Source of the DNA: Pseudomonas sp. TCU-HL1
GTDB lineage: Bacteria; Pseudomonadota; Gammaproteobacteria; Pseudomonadales; Pseudomonadaceae
Direction of reading: 5' to 3'
DNA length: 64,000 nt
Assembly (NCBI RefSeq): GCF_001708505.1
Contig: NZ_CP015992.1
Coordinates: 1,674,001 to 1,738,000 of the forward strand
A model generated the notes under the pieces. That model did not search any database, was not told the DNA's origin, and saw nothing but the letters and a program-made list of their open reading frames with translations. This document shows positions 23,461-32,392 of this stretch, one piece after another. Both the position numbers and the translations under genes were made by a program. Every line of letters begins with the position of its first letter. The stretch's first letter is position 1.

Positions 23461-24738
23461 ATGAACAAGAATTTAGAAACTGCTCGCGGCAAGTGTGCGG
23501 GCATTGGCACTCAAGTTGTCTGGGCGGGAGAGCAGGTACAGCATCCCTATAACGCCACGCAAACGCCCATTGTCGTAAGTGCCGCATATGGCTATCAGGA
23601 TATCGATGTCTGGTACGACGTAGCGCTGGGCAAGAGCGAGGGCTTCATCTATAGCCGCATGAGCAACCCGACGGTCGCCACCCTGGAGGCCAAGCTGTGC
23701 GAGCTGGAACAGTCGGAGTCGGCGGTGGCCTTCAGCAGTGGCATGGCCGCGATCAGCGGCGTGCTGCACACCTTCCTCTGCAGTGGCAGGCGCGTGGTAT
23801 CTACCCGCGACAGCTACGGCGGTACCAACAAGATCTTCGAGGAGTTCCTGCCGCGCATGGGGGTCGAGGTGACCCTTTGCGACACCCAGGATACCGAGTC
23901 CATCGAGCGCGAAATCGCCAGCGGCTGCGACCTGCTGTACCTGGAAACACCCACCAATCCGACCCTTAAAGTGCTTGATATCCGCCGCCTGGTGGCTGTG
24001 GCCAAGCGCGCTGGCGCACTGGTGGTGGCGGACAACACCTTCGCCACGCCGCTCAACCAGAATCCCCTGGCCCTCGGCGTCGACGTGGTGGTGCATAGCG
24101 CGACCAAGTTCCTCTCCGGCCACGGCGACGTGCTTGGGGGCGTTGTCTGTGGCGCGGAAAGCCTGATGGCCCAGGTGCGCCATTACCGCGAGATCAACGG
24201 CGCGGCGCTGGACCCGTTCTCCGCCTACCTGATCATCCGTGGCATCAAGACCCTGGCCCTGCGTCTGCGCCAACAGCAGCAGAGCGCCCAGGCGTTGGCC
24301 GAATACCTGCTCACCGAACCGCTGGTGGAGGCGGTGAATTACCCCGGACTGCCCAGTCATCCCGGTCATGCCGTCGCGTGCTCGCAGATGCGTGGTTTCG
24401 GCGCCATCGTCAGCTTCGTCCTGGCCGGTGGCATGGACACCGTGAAACGCCTCCTGCCGCGCCTGTGCTATGCCCATCGCGCCGGCAACCTGGGGGCGGT
24501 GGAGACCATCTACGGGCCGGCGCGCACGACCAGTCACGTCGAGAACACCCTGGAAGAGCGCCTGGCGCTGGGCATCTCCGAGGGCCTGGTGCGTATCTCC
24601 GTGGGGATCGAGGAAACCGCCGACCTGCTCGCCGATCTCCAACAGGCGTTCGCGATTGTTCACGGTGAACTCGCTGAAGCACCTGCTTCGAACTTCGCCC
24701 CTGTTCTGACCGAACGTCACACCGAGGTGGAAACCTGA
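23461..24738 (+). CDS. PLP-dependent Cys/Met-metabolism gamma-elimination enzyme (candidate canavanine gamma-lyase)
   Basis: The 425-residue fold-type I PLP enzyme belongs to the cystathionine gamma-synthase/methionine gamma-lyase family. The Schiff-base Lys is Lys 216 (VVHSATKFLSGHGD), with Asp 191 (VADNTFATP), Tyr 119 (DSYGG) and the SSGMAAIS phosphate loop. The Cys that marks classical methionine gamma-lyase, just after that Tyr, is Gly here, so simple methionine cleavage is less likely. Nearby genes for homoserine dehydrogenase, an aldehyde dehydrogenase and RidA point to a gamma-elimination that leads to homoserine, as in canavanine gamma-lyase. The family is sure; the substrate is inference. 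The ATG at 23461 starts the conserved part. Confidence 0.75.
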   Translation: MNKNLETARGKCAGIGTQVVWAGEQVQHPYNATQTPIVVSAAYGYQDIDVWYDVALGKSEGFIYSRMSNPTVATLEAKLCELEQSESAVAFSSGMAAISGVLHTFLCSGRRVVSTRDSYGGTNKIFEEFLPRMGVEVTLCDTQDTESIEREIASGCDLLYLETPTNPTLKVLDIRRLVAVAKRAGALVVADNTFATPLNQNPLALGVDVVVHSATKFLSGHGDVLGGVVCGAESLMAQVRHYREINGAALDPFSAYLIIRGIKTLALRLRQQQQSAQALAEYLLTEPLVEAVNYPGLPSHPGHAVACSQMRGFGAIVSFVLAGGMDTVKRLLPRLCYAHRAGNLGAVETIYGPARTTSHVENTLEERLALGISEGLVRISVGIEETADLLADLQQAFAIVHGELAEAPASNFAPVLTERHTEVET

Positions 24739-24884
24739 CGTTCGCCCCCTGACTCCTGGCCGGAGAGCCAGCGAGTTGATCATGAAAAGGAACAATAACA
24801 ATACCCGATGGCAACTTGATCAGTTCTGCCTTGAAGTTGGTTGCAGAAACTTCTTTGCCCGCAAACTTTCATGAGAGTCCACTT

Positions 24885-26324
24885 ATGTCCACGCATACAA
24901 CAACAGATAAGAAGACTTCGGGTCCTGGTTTCAAACAGGATATGCAGACGCGCCACATTGTGATGCTGGCGCTGGGAGGGGTGATCGGTACCGGCCTGTT
25001 CCTGACCTCCGGCTATACCGTCAACCAGGCCGGCCCGCTGGGGTCGGTCATCGCCTACATCATCGGCGCGATCATGGTTTACATGGTGATGATGTGCCTG
25101 GGCGAACTGGCCGTGCAGATGCCGGAAACCGGCTCCTTCAGCAGCTACGCCTCACGCTACCTGGGCCCCGGTACCGGTTACACGGTGGCCTGGCTCTACT
25201 GGCTGATCTGGGCGGTGGCCATCGGCTCGGAGTTCACCGCGGCCGGCATCCTCATGGTGCGCTGGTTCCCTGATACCCCGGTATGGATCTGGAGCGCGTT
25301 GTTCGCCATTACGGTGTTCGTCAGCAATGTGGTGTCGGTCCGGCTATTCGCCGAAACCGAGTTCTGGCTATCGCTGGTGAAGGTGGTGGCCGTCATCGCC
25401 TTCCTGGTGGTGGGCACCGGCGCCATCATTGGCGTGTTCGAGGTGCAGCAGGCCCACAGCATCGGCCTCGGCAACTTCACCCGTGAAGGATTGTTCCCGA
25501 CCGGCTTCTGGTCGATCGCCATGACCCTGCTGGCGGTGTCGTTCGCCTTTTCCGGCACCGAGCTGATCGGTATCGCAGCCGGGGAAACCCGTGACCCGCA
25601 ACGCAACGTGCCCAAGGCCATCCGTACCACCGTAGTGCGCTTGGCGTTGTTCTTCGTCGGCACCATCTTCGTCCTCGCGACCCTGCTGCCGCGCGAGCAG
25701 GCCGGCCTGGTGGAGAGTCCCTTCGTCACGGTGTTCGAGTTCATCGGCATCCCCTATGCCGCCGACATCATGAACTTCGTGATCATCAGCGCATTGTTGT
25801 CGGCCGCCAACTCGGGCCTGTATGCCGCTTCACGGATGCTCTGGACCCTGAGCGACCAGGGCCACATGCCCAAGCGCTTCGGCGAGCTGAGCCGCATGGG
25901 CACGCCGTTCAACGCGATTGTGGTGAGCATGGCAGGCAGCATCGCCTCGCTGCTGAGCGGCGTTTTTGCCCCGGATACCGTCTACCTCGCGCTGGTGTCG
26001 ATTTCGGGCCTGGCCGTGGTGGTGGTGTGGATGAGCATTGCGGCGAGCCAGATCGCTTTCCGTCGCCATTACGTGGCCAATGGCGGCAAGGTCGAGGACC
26101 TCAAGTTCCGGGTGCGCGGCTATCCCTGGGTGCCGCTGGGCGCGTTGGCCAGTTGTGCGCTGGCTTGCATTGGGATTGCCTTTGATCCGGCCCAGCGAGT
26201 TGCGCTCTACTTCGGGTTGCCGTTCATTGCCTGGTGCTACTTCGTCTTCTGGATCACCCGCAAGGGCCGTGAGCGGCGCCTGGCTTCCCATGCCGCGCCG
26301 GTCCGCACGCCCGAGACGGCCTGA
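24885..26324 (+). CDS. AAT-family amino-acid permease
   Basis: The 479-residue inner-membrane protein has 12 predicted spans and the APC/AAT signature near the start (IVMLALGGVIGTGLFLTSGYTVNQAGP), with the conserved TGSFSSYASRYLGPGTGYTVAW loop. It imports an amino acid with protons. It follows the gamma-lyase gene on the same strand by 146 bases, so its cargo is probably the substrate of that enzyme. I start at the ATG at 24885; an upstream TTG would add 23 residues without family support. Confidence 0.87.
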   Translation: MSTHTTTDKKTSGPGFKQDMQTRHIVMLALGGVIGTGLFLTSGYTVNQAGPLGSVIAYIIGAIMVYMVMMCLGELAVQMPETGSFSSYASRYLGPGTGYTVAWLYWLIWAVAIGSEFTAAGILMVRWFPDTPVWIWSALFAITVFVSNVVSVRLFAETEFWLSLVKVVAVIAFLVVGTGAIIGVFEVQQAHSIGLGNFTREGLFPTGFWSIAMTLLAVSFAFSGTELIGIAAGETRDPQRNVPKAIRTTVVRLALFFVGTIFVLATLLPREQAGLVESPFVTVFEFIGIPYAADIMNFVIISALLSAANSGLYAASRMLWTLSDQGHMPKRFGELSRMGTPFNAIVVSMAGSIASLLSGVFAPDTVYLALVSISGLAVVVVWMSIAASQIAFRRHYVANGGKVEDLKFRVRGYPWVPLGALASCALACIGIAFDPAQRVALYFGLPFIAWCYFVFWITRKGRERRLASHAAPVRTPETA

Positions 26325-26388
26325 GGGGAGTTGCTTGAAACAGTCCGCCCGCAGCGATTCCCCGTAAATGACCGATGAGAGACCGCGC

Positions 26389-27279
26389 ATGAACCAGAAA
26401 GCCCTGCCCCCGTTGAACTGGTTGCGAGCCTTCGAGGTATCAGCGCGGTACCTCAACTTCACCCACGCGGCGGAGGAGCTGCACCTGACCCAGGGCGCGG
26501 TGAGCCAGCAGATTCGCCAGCTGGAAAGTCACCTCGGGGTGGCGTTGTTCAAGCGCCTGCCAAGGGGCCTGGGCCTGACGGAGGAAGGGCAGTCCTACCT
26601 GCCGGTGGTTCAAGATGCAATCAGCCGCCTGGCAGTGGGCACCAGCGAGATCTTCGGCCAGCGCAAGCAGCGGCCGATCAAGGTGCGTGGCAGCCTGTCG
26701 TTCCTGCACTTCTGGCTGGCACCCAAGCTGGCCGATTTTCGTCGCACTCATCCTCATCTCGATATCCGTTACATCAGCAATCTCTGGGTCAAGGAGCTGG
26801 ATGGCGAGGACGATGTGGAGATCCGCTGGGGCCACGGGCATTGGCCGGGGCTGGTGTCGCAGCGGCTGACCTGGGACACCCTGTTCCCGGTCTGTTCGCC
26901 GCAGCTGATGACCGATTCGCCGCTAAACGAACCTCGCGACGTCGCCTGTCACCCGCTGCTGCACGTGCTCGGCTACGAAGAGGGCTGGGGCTACTGGCTG
27001 AAGCGGGTCGGGGCCGACGACGTCGATTTCTCCACCGGCCTGCAGTTCGACACCCTGGTCTCCACCCTGCGCCTCGCCGAACTGGGGCAGGGCATCGCCC
27101 TGGCGCGTTCGTCCATGGTTGAAGACCTGCTGCGCGAAGGTCGCCTGGTGGAGCCTTTCAACCGGCGCATCGAGGCCAGCGAGTCCTTCTACCTGGTCCA
27201 CGGCACGGGGACGAAGCTGCATCCGGATGCCCTGGCCTTCGCCACCTGGCTGGTGGCCCAGGCCCATCGTTACAAGTAA
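26389..27279 (+). CDS. LysR-family regulator, GcvA-like
   Basis: The 296-residue protein has the GcvA-type N-terminus LPPLNWLRAFEVSARYLNFTHAAEELHLTQGAVSQQIRQLE and an effector domain with the usual SPQLM and LGQGIALARSSMVEDLLREGRLV blocks. I chose the ATG at 26389 (GAGAG upstream, family start) over the ATG at 26368. It lies between the permease and the threonine-synthase-like gene and is likely the local activator of the gamma-lyase/permease pair. Confidence 0.86.
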   Translation: MNQKALPPLNWLRAFEVSARYLNFTHAAEELHLTQGAVSQQIRQLESHLGVALFKRLPRGLGLTEEGQSYLPVVQDAISRLAVGTSEIFGQRKQRPIKVRGSLSFLHFWLAPKLADFRRTHPHLDIRYISNLWVKELDGEDDVEIRWGHGHWPGLVSQRLTWDTLFPVCSPQLMTDSPLNEPRDVACHPLLHVLGYEEGWGYWLKRVGADDVDFSTGLQFDTLVSTLRLAELGQGIALARSSMVEDLLREGRLVEPFNRRIEASESFYLVHGTGTKLHPDALAFATWLVAQAHRYK

Positions 27280-27294
27280 GTGCCAGGAGAGATC

Positions 27295-28668
27295 ATGCAT
27301 TACGTAAGTACACGCAGCGCCGCAGTGCGGGCGGATTTCCGCAGCGTGGTCCTTTCCGGGCTCGCCACCGACGGCGGGCTCTTCGTGCCGGCCAGCCTGC
27401 CGGTGTTCGGTGCCCAGGAGATCGCCAACTGGTCCTGGCTGCCGTTCGACGAGCTGGCCTGGCGGATCATCAGTCCCTTCGTCGGTCCGGCCATTCCGGA
27501 GGAGGATCTCAAGCTGCTGCTCAAGGACTGCTACCGACCCTTCGCCCATCGTGCCATCGCGCCGCTGCGGCAGGTGGACCGTAACGAGTGGGTGCTGGAG
27601 CTGTTCCACGGGCCGACGCGCGCGTCCAAGGATTTCGCCGCCCAGCTGCATGCGCGCCTGGCGCGCTATTTCCTCGAGCGGGATGGCGGGCGGGCACTGG
27701 TGGTGGGCGCCAGCAATGGCGACACCGGGCTCGCAGCCATTGCGGCCTTCGGCGCCGGGGCAGGCTGTCGGGTGGTGGCGCTGTACCCGGAGGCCGGCGT
27801 GCCATGCGACCGCCTGCATGCGCTGCAATCCGCCAACCCCGGGCGGGTGCTGGCCTGCGCCGTGGCCGGCAGTTTCGACGACTGCCAGACCTTGGTCTCA
27901 CGGTTGTTCCGTCACTGGCCGCTGGAAAAGATGGTGCCGATCAGCTTCAACTCCTCCAACTGGGTCGGCGTGCTGGCGCAAATCGTCTTCTACTTCCACG
28001 CCGCCCTGCAGCTCGGCGGCGGCCAGCGGCCCATCGGCTTCAGCATCCCGGCTGCGAGTTTCGCTGAGGTCTATGCCGGCTATATCGCGCAGAAGATGGG
28101 ACTGCCGATCAACCAGATCATCATTTCCACCAACCGCAACGACGCGCTGCACCAGTTCATCCACAAGAACCGCTATTCCATCCGCGAGGCCAACCGCACC
28201 CTGTCACCGGCCATGGACTTTTCCATCTTCTCCAACCTGGAGCGTTTTGTCTGGGAGCTCTACGACCACGACGACCAGGCGGTGAAGGCGCTGATGGAGC
28301 ACTTCGAGAACAGCGGAGAACTCAGCATCGCCAACCGCCAGTGGCTGCAGGCGCGCCTGCTGATCGACTCCTACGCGGTAGGCGACGAGCAGACGGTGGC
28401 GGAGATCACTGCGCTGTTCCGCGACACCGGCATCTCGATCGATCCGCACACCGCCACCGGCGTGCTCGCGGCGCGCCTGTATCGGCGCAGCATGGTGACG
28501 CCGATGGTGACCCTGGGGCAGATCGCCCCGGAAAAGTCGGCCGAACTGCTGGCCGGGCTGGGCGCCTGGAATGGGCCGCTGCCGCAGCGGCAAGCGCCCG
28601 CAGAACATCCGCGACAGCTGGCGCGTGGCGACCTCGATGGCCTGTGCCGGATGCTCGGTGAATGGTAG
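27295..28668 (+). CDS. Threonine-synthase-like PLP enzyme
   Basis: The 457-residue protein has the N-terminal half-domain of long threonine synthases (MHYVSTRS, then GLATDGGLFVPASLP) and the PLP lysine at residue 112 in FHGPTRASKDFAAQ. The usual form of that motif is FHGPTLAFKDFA, so the Leu and Phe before the Lys are changed to Arg and Ser. A clean AGGAGAG precedes the ATG. The context is catabolic (homoserine dehydrogenase, Lrp, gamma-lyase), so a role on homoserine or a gamma-substituted amino acid, rather than threonine synthesis, is plausible. A housekeeping thrC would be expected elsewhere. Confidence 0.78.
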   Translation: MHYVSTRSAAVRADFRSVVLSGLATDGGLFVPASLPVFGAQEIANWSWLPFDELAWRIISPFVGPAIPEEDLKLLLKDCYRPFAHRAIAPLRQVDRNEWVLELFHGPTRASKDFAAQLHARLARYFLERDGGRALVVGASNGDTGLAAIAAFGAGAGCRVVALYPEAGVPCDRLHALQSANPGRVLACAVAGSFDDCQTLVSRLFRHWPLEKMVPISFNSSNWVGVLAQIVFYFHAALQLGGGQRPIGFSIPAASFAEVYAGYIAQKMGLPINQIIISTNRNDALHQFIHKNRYSIREANRTLSPAMDFSIFSNLERFVWELYDHDDQAVKALMEHFENSGELSIANRQWLQARLLIDSYAVGDEQTVAEITALFRDTGISIDPHTATGVLAARLYRRSMVTPMVTLGQIAPEKSAELLAGLGAWNGPLPQRQAPAEHPRQLARGDLDGLCRMLGEW

Positions 28669-28681
28669 GGGGAGGGTGGCG

Positions 28682-29119
28682 ATGAAGCGCATCCTCGATC
28701 CGCTGGACGAACGCATCCTGGCCGAGCTCACCGCCAACGCGCGCATCGCCCATGTGGAACTCGGCGACAAGGTCAACCTGTCGCGCAACGCCGTGCGCCA
28801 GCGCATCGAGCGGCTGGAACGCGACGGCGCCATCCAGGGCTACACACTGAAGACCGGCGATGGTCGCCGTCCAGCGTCGCTGATCAGCGCGGTAATATTC
28901 GTCTACCGCTATGACCGCATGCGCGGGGAAGAGGTGCTGCAAGCCTTGCGCAGCATCCCGGAAATCGTCCAGTGCGAAGTCATGAGCGGTGAATTCGACC
29001 TCATGCTGCGGGTCGACGCGGCGACGCCGGAGCGCGTGCATCTGGTGTGGAAGGAGATTTCCGCCATGCCCGGTGTTTCCAACACGGTCACCTCCTTCGT
29101 ACTCTCCTCTGTGATCTGA
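28682..29119 (+). CDS. Lrp/AsnC-family regulator
   Basis: The 145-residue protein has an AsnC-type helix-turn-helix (LDERILAELTANARIAHVELGDKVNLSRNAVRQRIERLERDG) and a RAM/AsnC ligand domain ending TVTSFVLSSVI. Such regulators sense amino acids. The start at 28682 follows GGGAGGG. It lies 13 bases after the threonine-synthase-like gene and closes that unit with a strong terminator, so it probably governs this locus in response to its amino-acid substrate. Confidence 0.88.
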   Translation: MKRILDPLDERILAELTANARIAHVELGDKVNLSRNAVRQRIERLERDGAIQGYTLKTGDGRRPASLISAVIFVYRYDRMRGEEVLQALRSIPEIVQCEVMSGEFDLMLRVDAATPERVHLVWKEISAMPGVSNTVTSFVLSSVI

Positions 29120-29140
29120 ACTGGGGAACATCCTCGCTCG

Positions 29141-29174
29141 ACGCCGCCCGGACCTGGTCCGGGCGGCGTTTTTT
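29141..29174 (+). terminator. Strong rho-independent terminator after the Lrp gene
   Basis: A perfect 13-bp GC-rich stem (acgccgcccggac/gtccgggcggcgt) with a CTG loop is followed by TTTTTT. The MITE-like element begins directly after this T-run. Confidence 0.92.
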
Positions 29175-29175
29175 A

Positions 29176-29663
29176 GGCTATGTCTGCGTTAAGTGTTGCT
29201 AGAAAGTCCTGAGCCCAGCTGCTTGCCGAGTTCTGCGGATGTTTCTGGTTTCGCCTTCCCAGGCGCCTCCCTTTGGCAAACGACCCAAAGGAAGCAAAGG
29301 TCTTGCCCCTGCATCCGGCCCCGGCTTCGCCGGGGTGCCCTCCCTTCATCGTTGCGCCGGGGGCCCGGCGAGAGGGGCCATCCATGGCCCCACACGCCTC
29401 TCGCGGCATCCATGCCGCTCGTCCCCCTCTGCAACGATGCCGCTCGGCCTCCTGAAGGGGCGCAGTCGCTGCCCCACCGCTTCTGCCCGGTTTCAGGCCC
29501 GCGTGGGCTTCAGGATGTTTTATGCCTCGCCGGCGCGAGTCACCCCTCGCCCGCCTGCGGGAGAGGGGCCGGGGGAGAGGGTTGTGCCAGTGGGCACGGA
29601 GGCCTGGAAGCCTGGTGCTAGATGGCTCCATTCAACGCTGCAACAGCTAACGCAGACATAGCC
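29176..29663. mobile_element. MITE-like element (488 bp) with 24-bp terminal inverted repeats
   Basis: The ends 29176-29199 and 29640-29663 are inverted repeats matching at 22 of 24 positions (outer part GGCTATGTCTGCGTTA). Each end abuts TTTTTTA, at 29169-29175 and 29664-29670, which looks like a 7-bp target duplication, though the left copy is also a terminator T-run. The inside is GC-rich, holds several short palindromes and has no transposase; frames within it show no protein-like conservation. A non-autonomous element is the best reading. The remaining 29671-29811 hold no gene and probably the promoter of the homoserine dehydrogenase gene. Confidence 0.72.
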
Positions 29664-29811
29664 TTTTTTATGCCCGCAGGAAGGTCACCGCAGGGTGGGT
29701 TGGTGCTGGTCAAAATGACCAATAAATACAGCGGATTGCCATATTCAACTGCCAACGCCCGGCTCTTAGGCTGGAACCCATCAAGCAACTGCCTGTATGG
29801 GAGGCAACCCG

Positions 29812-30855
29812 ATGTCCGAATACAAGATTGCCCTGGTTGGTTTCGGCGGCGTGAACCGCGGCCTGGCCCAACTGATCGCCGAGCGCAACGCGGCCTGGCA
29901 GGCCGACCTGGGCTTCAGCCTGAAGATCGTCGGCGTGACCGACCTGTTCCTGGGCTCCATCATGAACCGCGACGGCCTGGACGCTGCGCAACTGGCCGCC
30001 TTGCCGGTCGCCAAGGGGGCATTCGCAGGACTGCCGGGCGGCACCGCCGAGGCGTTCAACGAGACGATCATCAAGCAGTCCGGTGCCGACATCATTGCCG
30101 AGGCCACCTTCACCAATCCGGTGGACGGTGAGCCGGCGGCCACTTTCTGCCGCTGGGCACTGGAGAGTGGCAAGCATGTGGTCACCACCAACAAGGGCCC
30201 GATCGCGTTGCACGGCGCCGAACTCAAGGCCCTGGCCGAGCGCAATGGCGTGGCCTTCGAGTACGAAGGCTCGGTGATGAGCGGTACCCCGGTCATCCGC
30301 ATGGCGTGCCAGACCCTGCCGGGCGCTGTGATCAGCGGCTTCGAAGGCATCCTCAACGGCACCTCCAACTACGTGCTGACCCGCATGGAGGAAGGCCTGA
30401 GCTTCGCCGATGCGGTGCGCCAGGCGCAGGAGCTGGGCTACGCCGAGGCCGACCCGACCGCTGACGTCGAAGGTTTCGATGTGCGCCTGAAGGTGGTGAT
30501 CCTCGCCAACGAACTGCTCGACGCCCGCTTGCAGGTGAGCGATGTGCGTTGCAGCGGCATCAGTGGCCTGGGTGCCGCCGACCTCGAACAGGCTCGCCAG
30601 GCCGGCGCCCGCTGGAAGCTGATCGGCTCCGCCCAGCGCCAGGCCGACGGCTCGGTCAGCGCCAGCGTCGAAGCCCGCCGCTTGGACAACGGCCACCCGC
30701 TGGCCGGCATCTCCGGCGCCACCAACGCGGTGTCCTTCAACACCGAATTGCTGGGGGCGGTGACGGTCTCCGGACCGGGCGCCGGGCGCATCGAGACGGC
30801 CTTCGCACTGCTCTCCGACATCGTCGCCATCCACACCGCGCGTGCGCAGCGCTGA
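29812..30855 (+). CDS. Homoserine dehydrogenase, short form without ACT domain
   Basis: The 347-residue oxidoreductase has the N-terminal NAD(P) fold (KIALVGFGGVNRGLAQLI) and the homoserine dehydrogenase catalytic part (GKHVVTTNKGPIAL, then FEYEGSVMSGTPVIR, then GILNGTSNYVLTRME and AEADPTADVEGFD). It stops before the C-terminal ACT domain that gives biosynthetic Pseudomonas HSD its threonine feedback control. A catabolic direction, homoserine to aspartate semialdehyde, is therefore likely. GGGAGG precedes the ATG at 29812. The aldehyde dehydrogenase 16 bases downstream would take its product to aspartate. Confidence 0.88.
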   Translation: MSEYKIALVGFGGVNRGLAQLIAERNAAWQADLGFSLKIVGVTDLFLGSIMNRDGLDAAQLAALPVAKGAFAGLPGGTAEAFNETIIKQSGADIIAEATFTNPVDGEPAATFCRWALESGKHVVTTNKGPIALHGAELKALAERNGVAFEYEGSVMSGTPVIRMACQTLPGAVISGFEGILNGTSNYVLTRMEEGLSFADAVRQAQELGYAEADPTADVEGFDVRLKVVILANELLDARLQVSDVRCSGISGLGAADLEQARQAGARWKLIGSAQRQADGSVSASVEARRLDNGHPLAGISGATNAVSFNTELLGAVTVSGPGAGRIETAFALLSDIVAIHTARAQR

Positions 30856-30871
30856 GCCTGGGAGAACACTC

Positions 30872-32290
30872 ATGACCGCATCTCGTCTGGCCCTCGCCAA
30901 GGCCGTGGAAAACCCTCTGATCGATGTATTCAACCCCTTCGACGGTAGCCAGGTGGGCAGCGTGCCCTGCCTCGGCGTCGCCGACGTCCCCGGTCTGCTG
31001 GAGCAGGCCCGGGAGGGGGTGCGGACCTGTGCCGCGCTGCCGCGTCATCGCCGTGCGCGCATCCTCGAAGACGCCGCGCGCCTGATCGAGCGGGACGCCG
31101 TCGCCTTCGCCGGCCTGATCGTCGCCGAGGCGGGCAAGACCTTGCGCCAGGCCGAGAAGGAGGTGAAGCGCTGCATCAACACCCTCAAGCTGTCGGCCGA
31201 AGAGGCCAGGCGCAATGCCGGCGAGGTGGTGCCGTTCGAGTCCTACGAGGGCTCCGAATCCCGCCAGGGCTGGTTCACCCGCGAGCCGCTGGGGCTGATC
31301 GTGGCGATCACCCCTTACAACGACCCGCTGAACCTGGTGGCGCACAAGCTCGGCCCGGCCATCGCCGGTGGCAACGCGGTGTTGCTCAAGCCCTCGGAGT
31401 TGGCGCCCCTGTCGGCGTGCAAGCTGGTGGATTGCCTGCGCGAAGCCGGCATGCCGGAGTCCGTCGTGACCATCGCCACCGGCGGTGCGGAGCTGGGCAA
31501 GGCGCTCACCGCTGCCCGTGAGGTGCGGATGATCTCCTTCACGGGCGGCTTCGTCACCGGCGAGAGCATCGCCCGCAACGCCGGCCTCAAGAAGCTGGCG
31601 ATGGACCTGGGCGGTAACGCGCCAGTGCTGGTACTTGAGGATTGCGAGCTGGAGGCCACGGTCGAATCCTGCGTGTCCGGCGCCTTCTGGGCAGCGGGGC
31701 AGAACTGCATCGGCACGCAGCGCATCCTCGTGCAGGCGTCGATCTACGAAGCCTTCCGTGAGCGCTTCGTGGCGTTGAGCCAGGCGTTGGTGGCGGGTGA
31801 CCCGAGCCGCCGCGAGACTGACGTGGGGCCGATGATCACCGAACAGGCCGCACGCAACGCCGAGCAGGTGGTGACGGAGGCTCTGGACGAGGGCGCACGC
31901 CTGCTCTGCGGCCACCGTCGCCAGGGCGCCCTGTATGCACCGACCGTGCTGGAACGGGTGAACCATGACAGCCGCCTGTGGCGCCACGAGGTGTTCGCTC
32001 CGGTGGTGGTGCTGGAGCCGTTCGACAGCCTGGATGAGGCCGTGGCCCTGGCCAACGAACCCGAATACAGCTTGCATGCCGGCATCTTCACCGCTGACCT
32101 CAAGCGCGCCCTGGGCGCTGCGAAGCGCATCGAGGCCGGCGGAGTGATGATCAACGACTCCTCCGACTACCGCTTCGACGCCATGCCGTTCGGCGGCTTC
32201 AAGTACGGCAGCCTGGGCCGCGAAGGCGTGCGCTTCGCCTACGAGGACATGACGCAACCGAAGGTGGTGTGCATCAACGATTTGAACTGA
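30872..32290 (+). CDS. Aldehyde dehydrogenase, candidate aspartate-semialdehyde dehydrogenase (catabolic)
   Basis: The 472-residue non-phosphorylating aldehyde dehydrogenase has the catalytic Cys 279 in WAAGQNCIGTQR. At the place where most members have a general-base Glu (ELGG), it has Asp 245 (AMDLGGNAPVLV). It follows the homoserine dehydrogenase gene by 16 bases with a GGGAGA ribosome site. Oxidation of aspartate semialdehyde to aspartate with NAD is the natural role. Lactaldehyde or succinate semialdehyde-like substrates are alternatives. Confidence 0.82.
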   Translation: MTASRLALAKAVENPLIDVFNPFDGSQVGSVPCLGVADVPGLLEQAREGVRTCAALPRHRRARILEDAARLIERDAVAFAGLIVAEAGKTLRQAEKEVKRCINTLKLSAEEARRNAGEVVPFESYEGSESRQGWFTREPLGLIVAITPYNDPLNLVAHKLGPAIAGGNAVLLKPSELAPLSACKLVDCLREAGMPESVVTIATGGAELGKALTAAREVRMISFTGGFVTGESIARNAGLKKLAMDLGGNAPVLVLEDCELEATVESCVSGAFWAAGQNCIGTQRILVQASIYEAFRERFVALSQALVAGDPSRRETDVGPMITEQAARNAEQVVTEALDEGARLLCGHRRQGALYAPTVLERVNHDSRLWRHEVFAPVVVLEPFDSLDEAVALANEPEYSLHAGIFTADLKRALGAAKRIEAGGVMINDSSDYRFDAMPFGGFKYGSLGREGVRFAYEDMTQPKVVCINDLN

Positions 32291-32392
32291 ACCGTCGGGC
32301 GACGTCCGTTCACGGTCGTCCTTTGCATCGGGCGGGTCCGCTCGCCGCGCCGTCCGGTGCGTTTTTTCAGTCTGCAAGGAGATGGGTACGCA

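Noticed and set aside
23461..24738. Plain methionine gamma-lyase call
   Set aside because: The Cys that marks that enzyme near the active-site Tyr is Gly here, and the neighbours deal with homoserine, not with thiols.
29193..29661. Open frames inside the MITE-like element as possible small genes or a transposase
   Set aside because: They are Pro/Arg/Ser-rich, match no transposase motif, and overlap one another in several frames.
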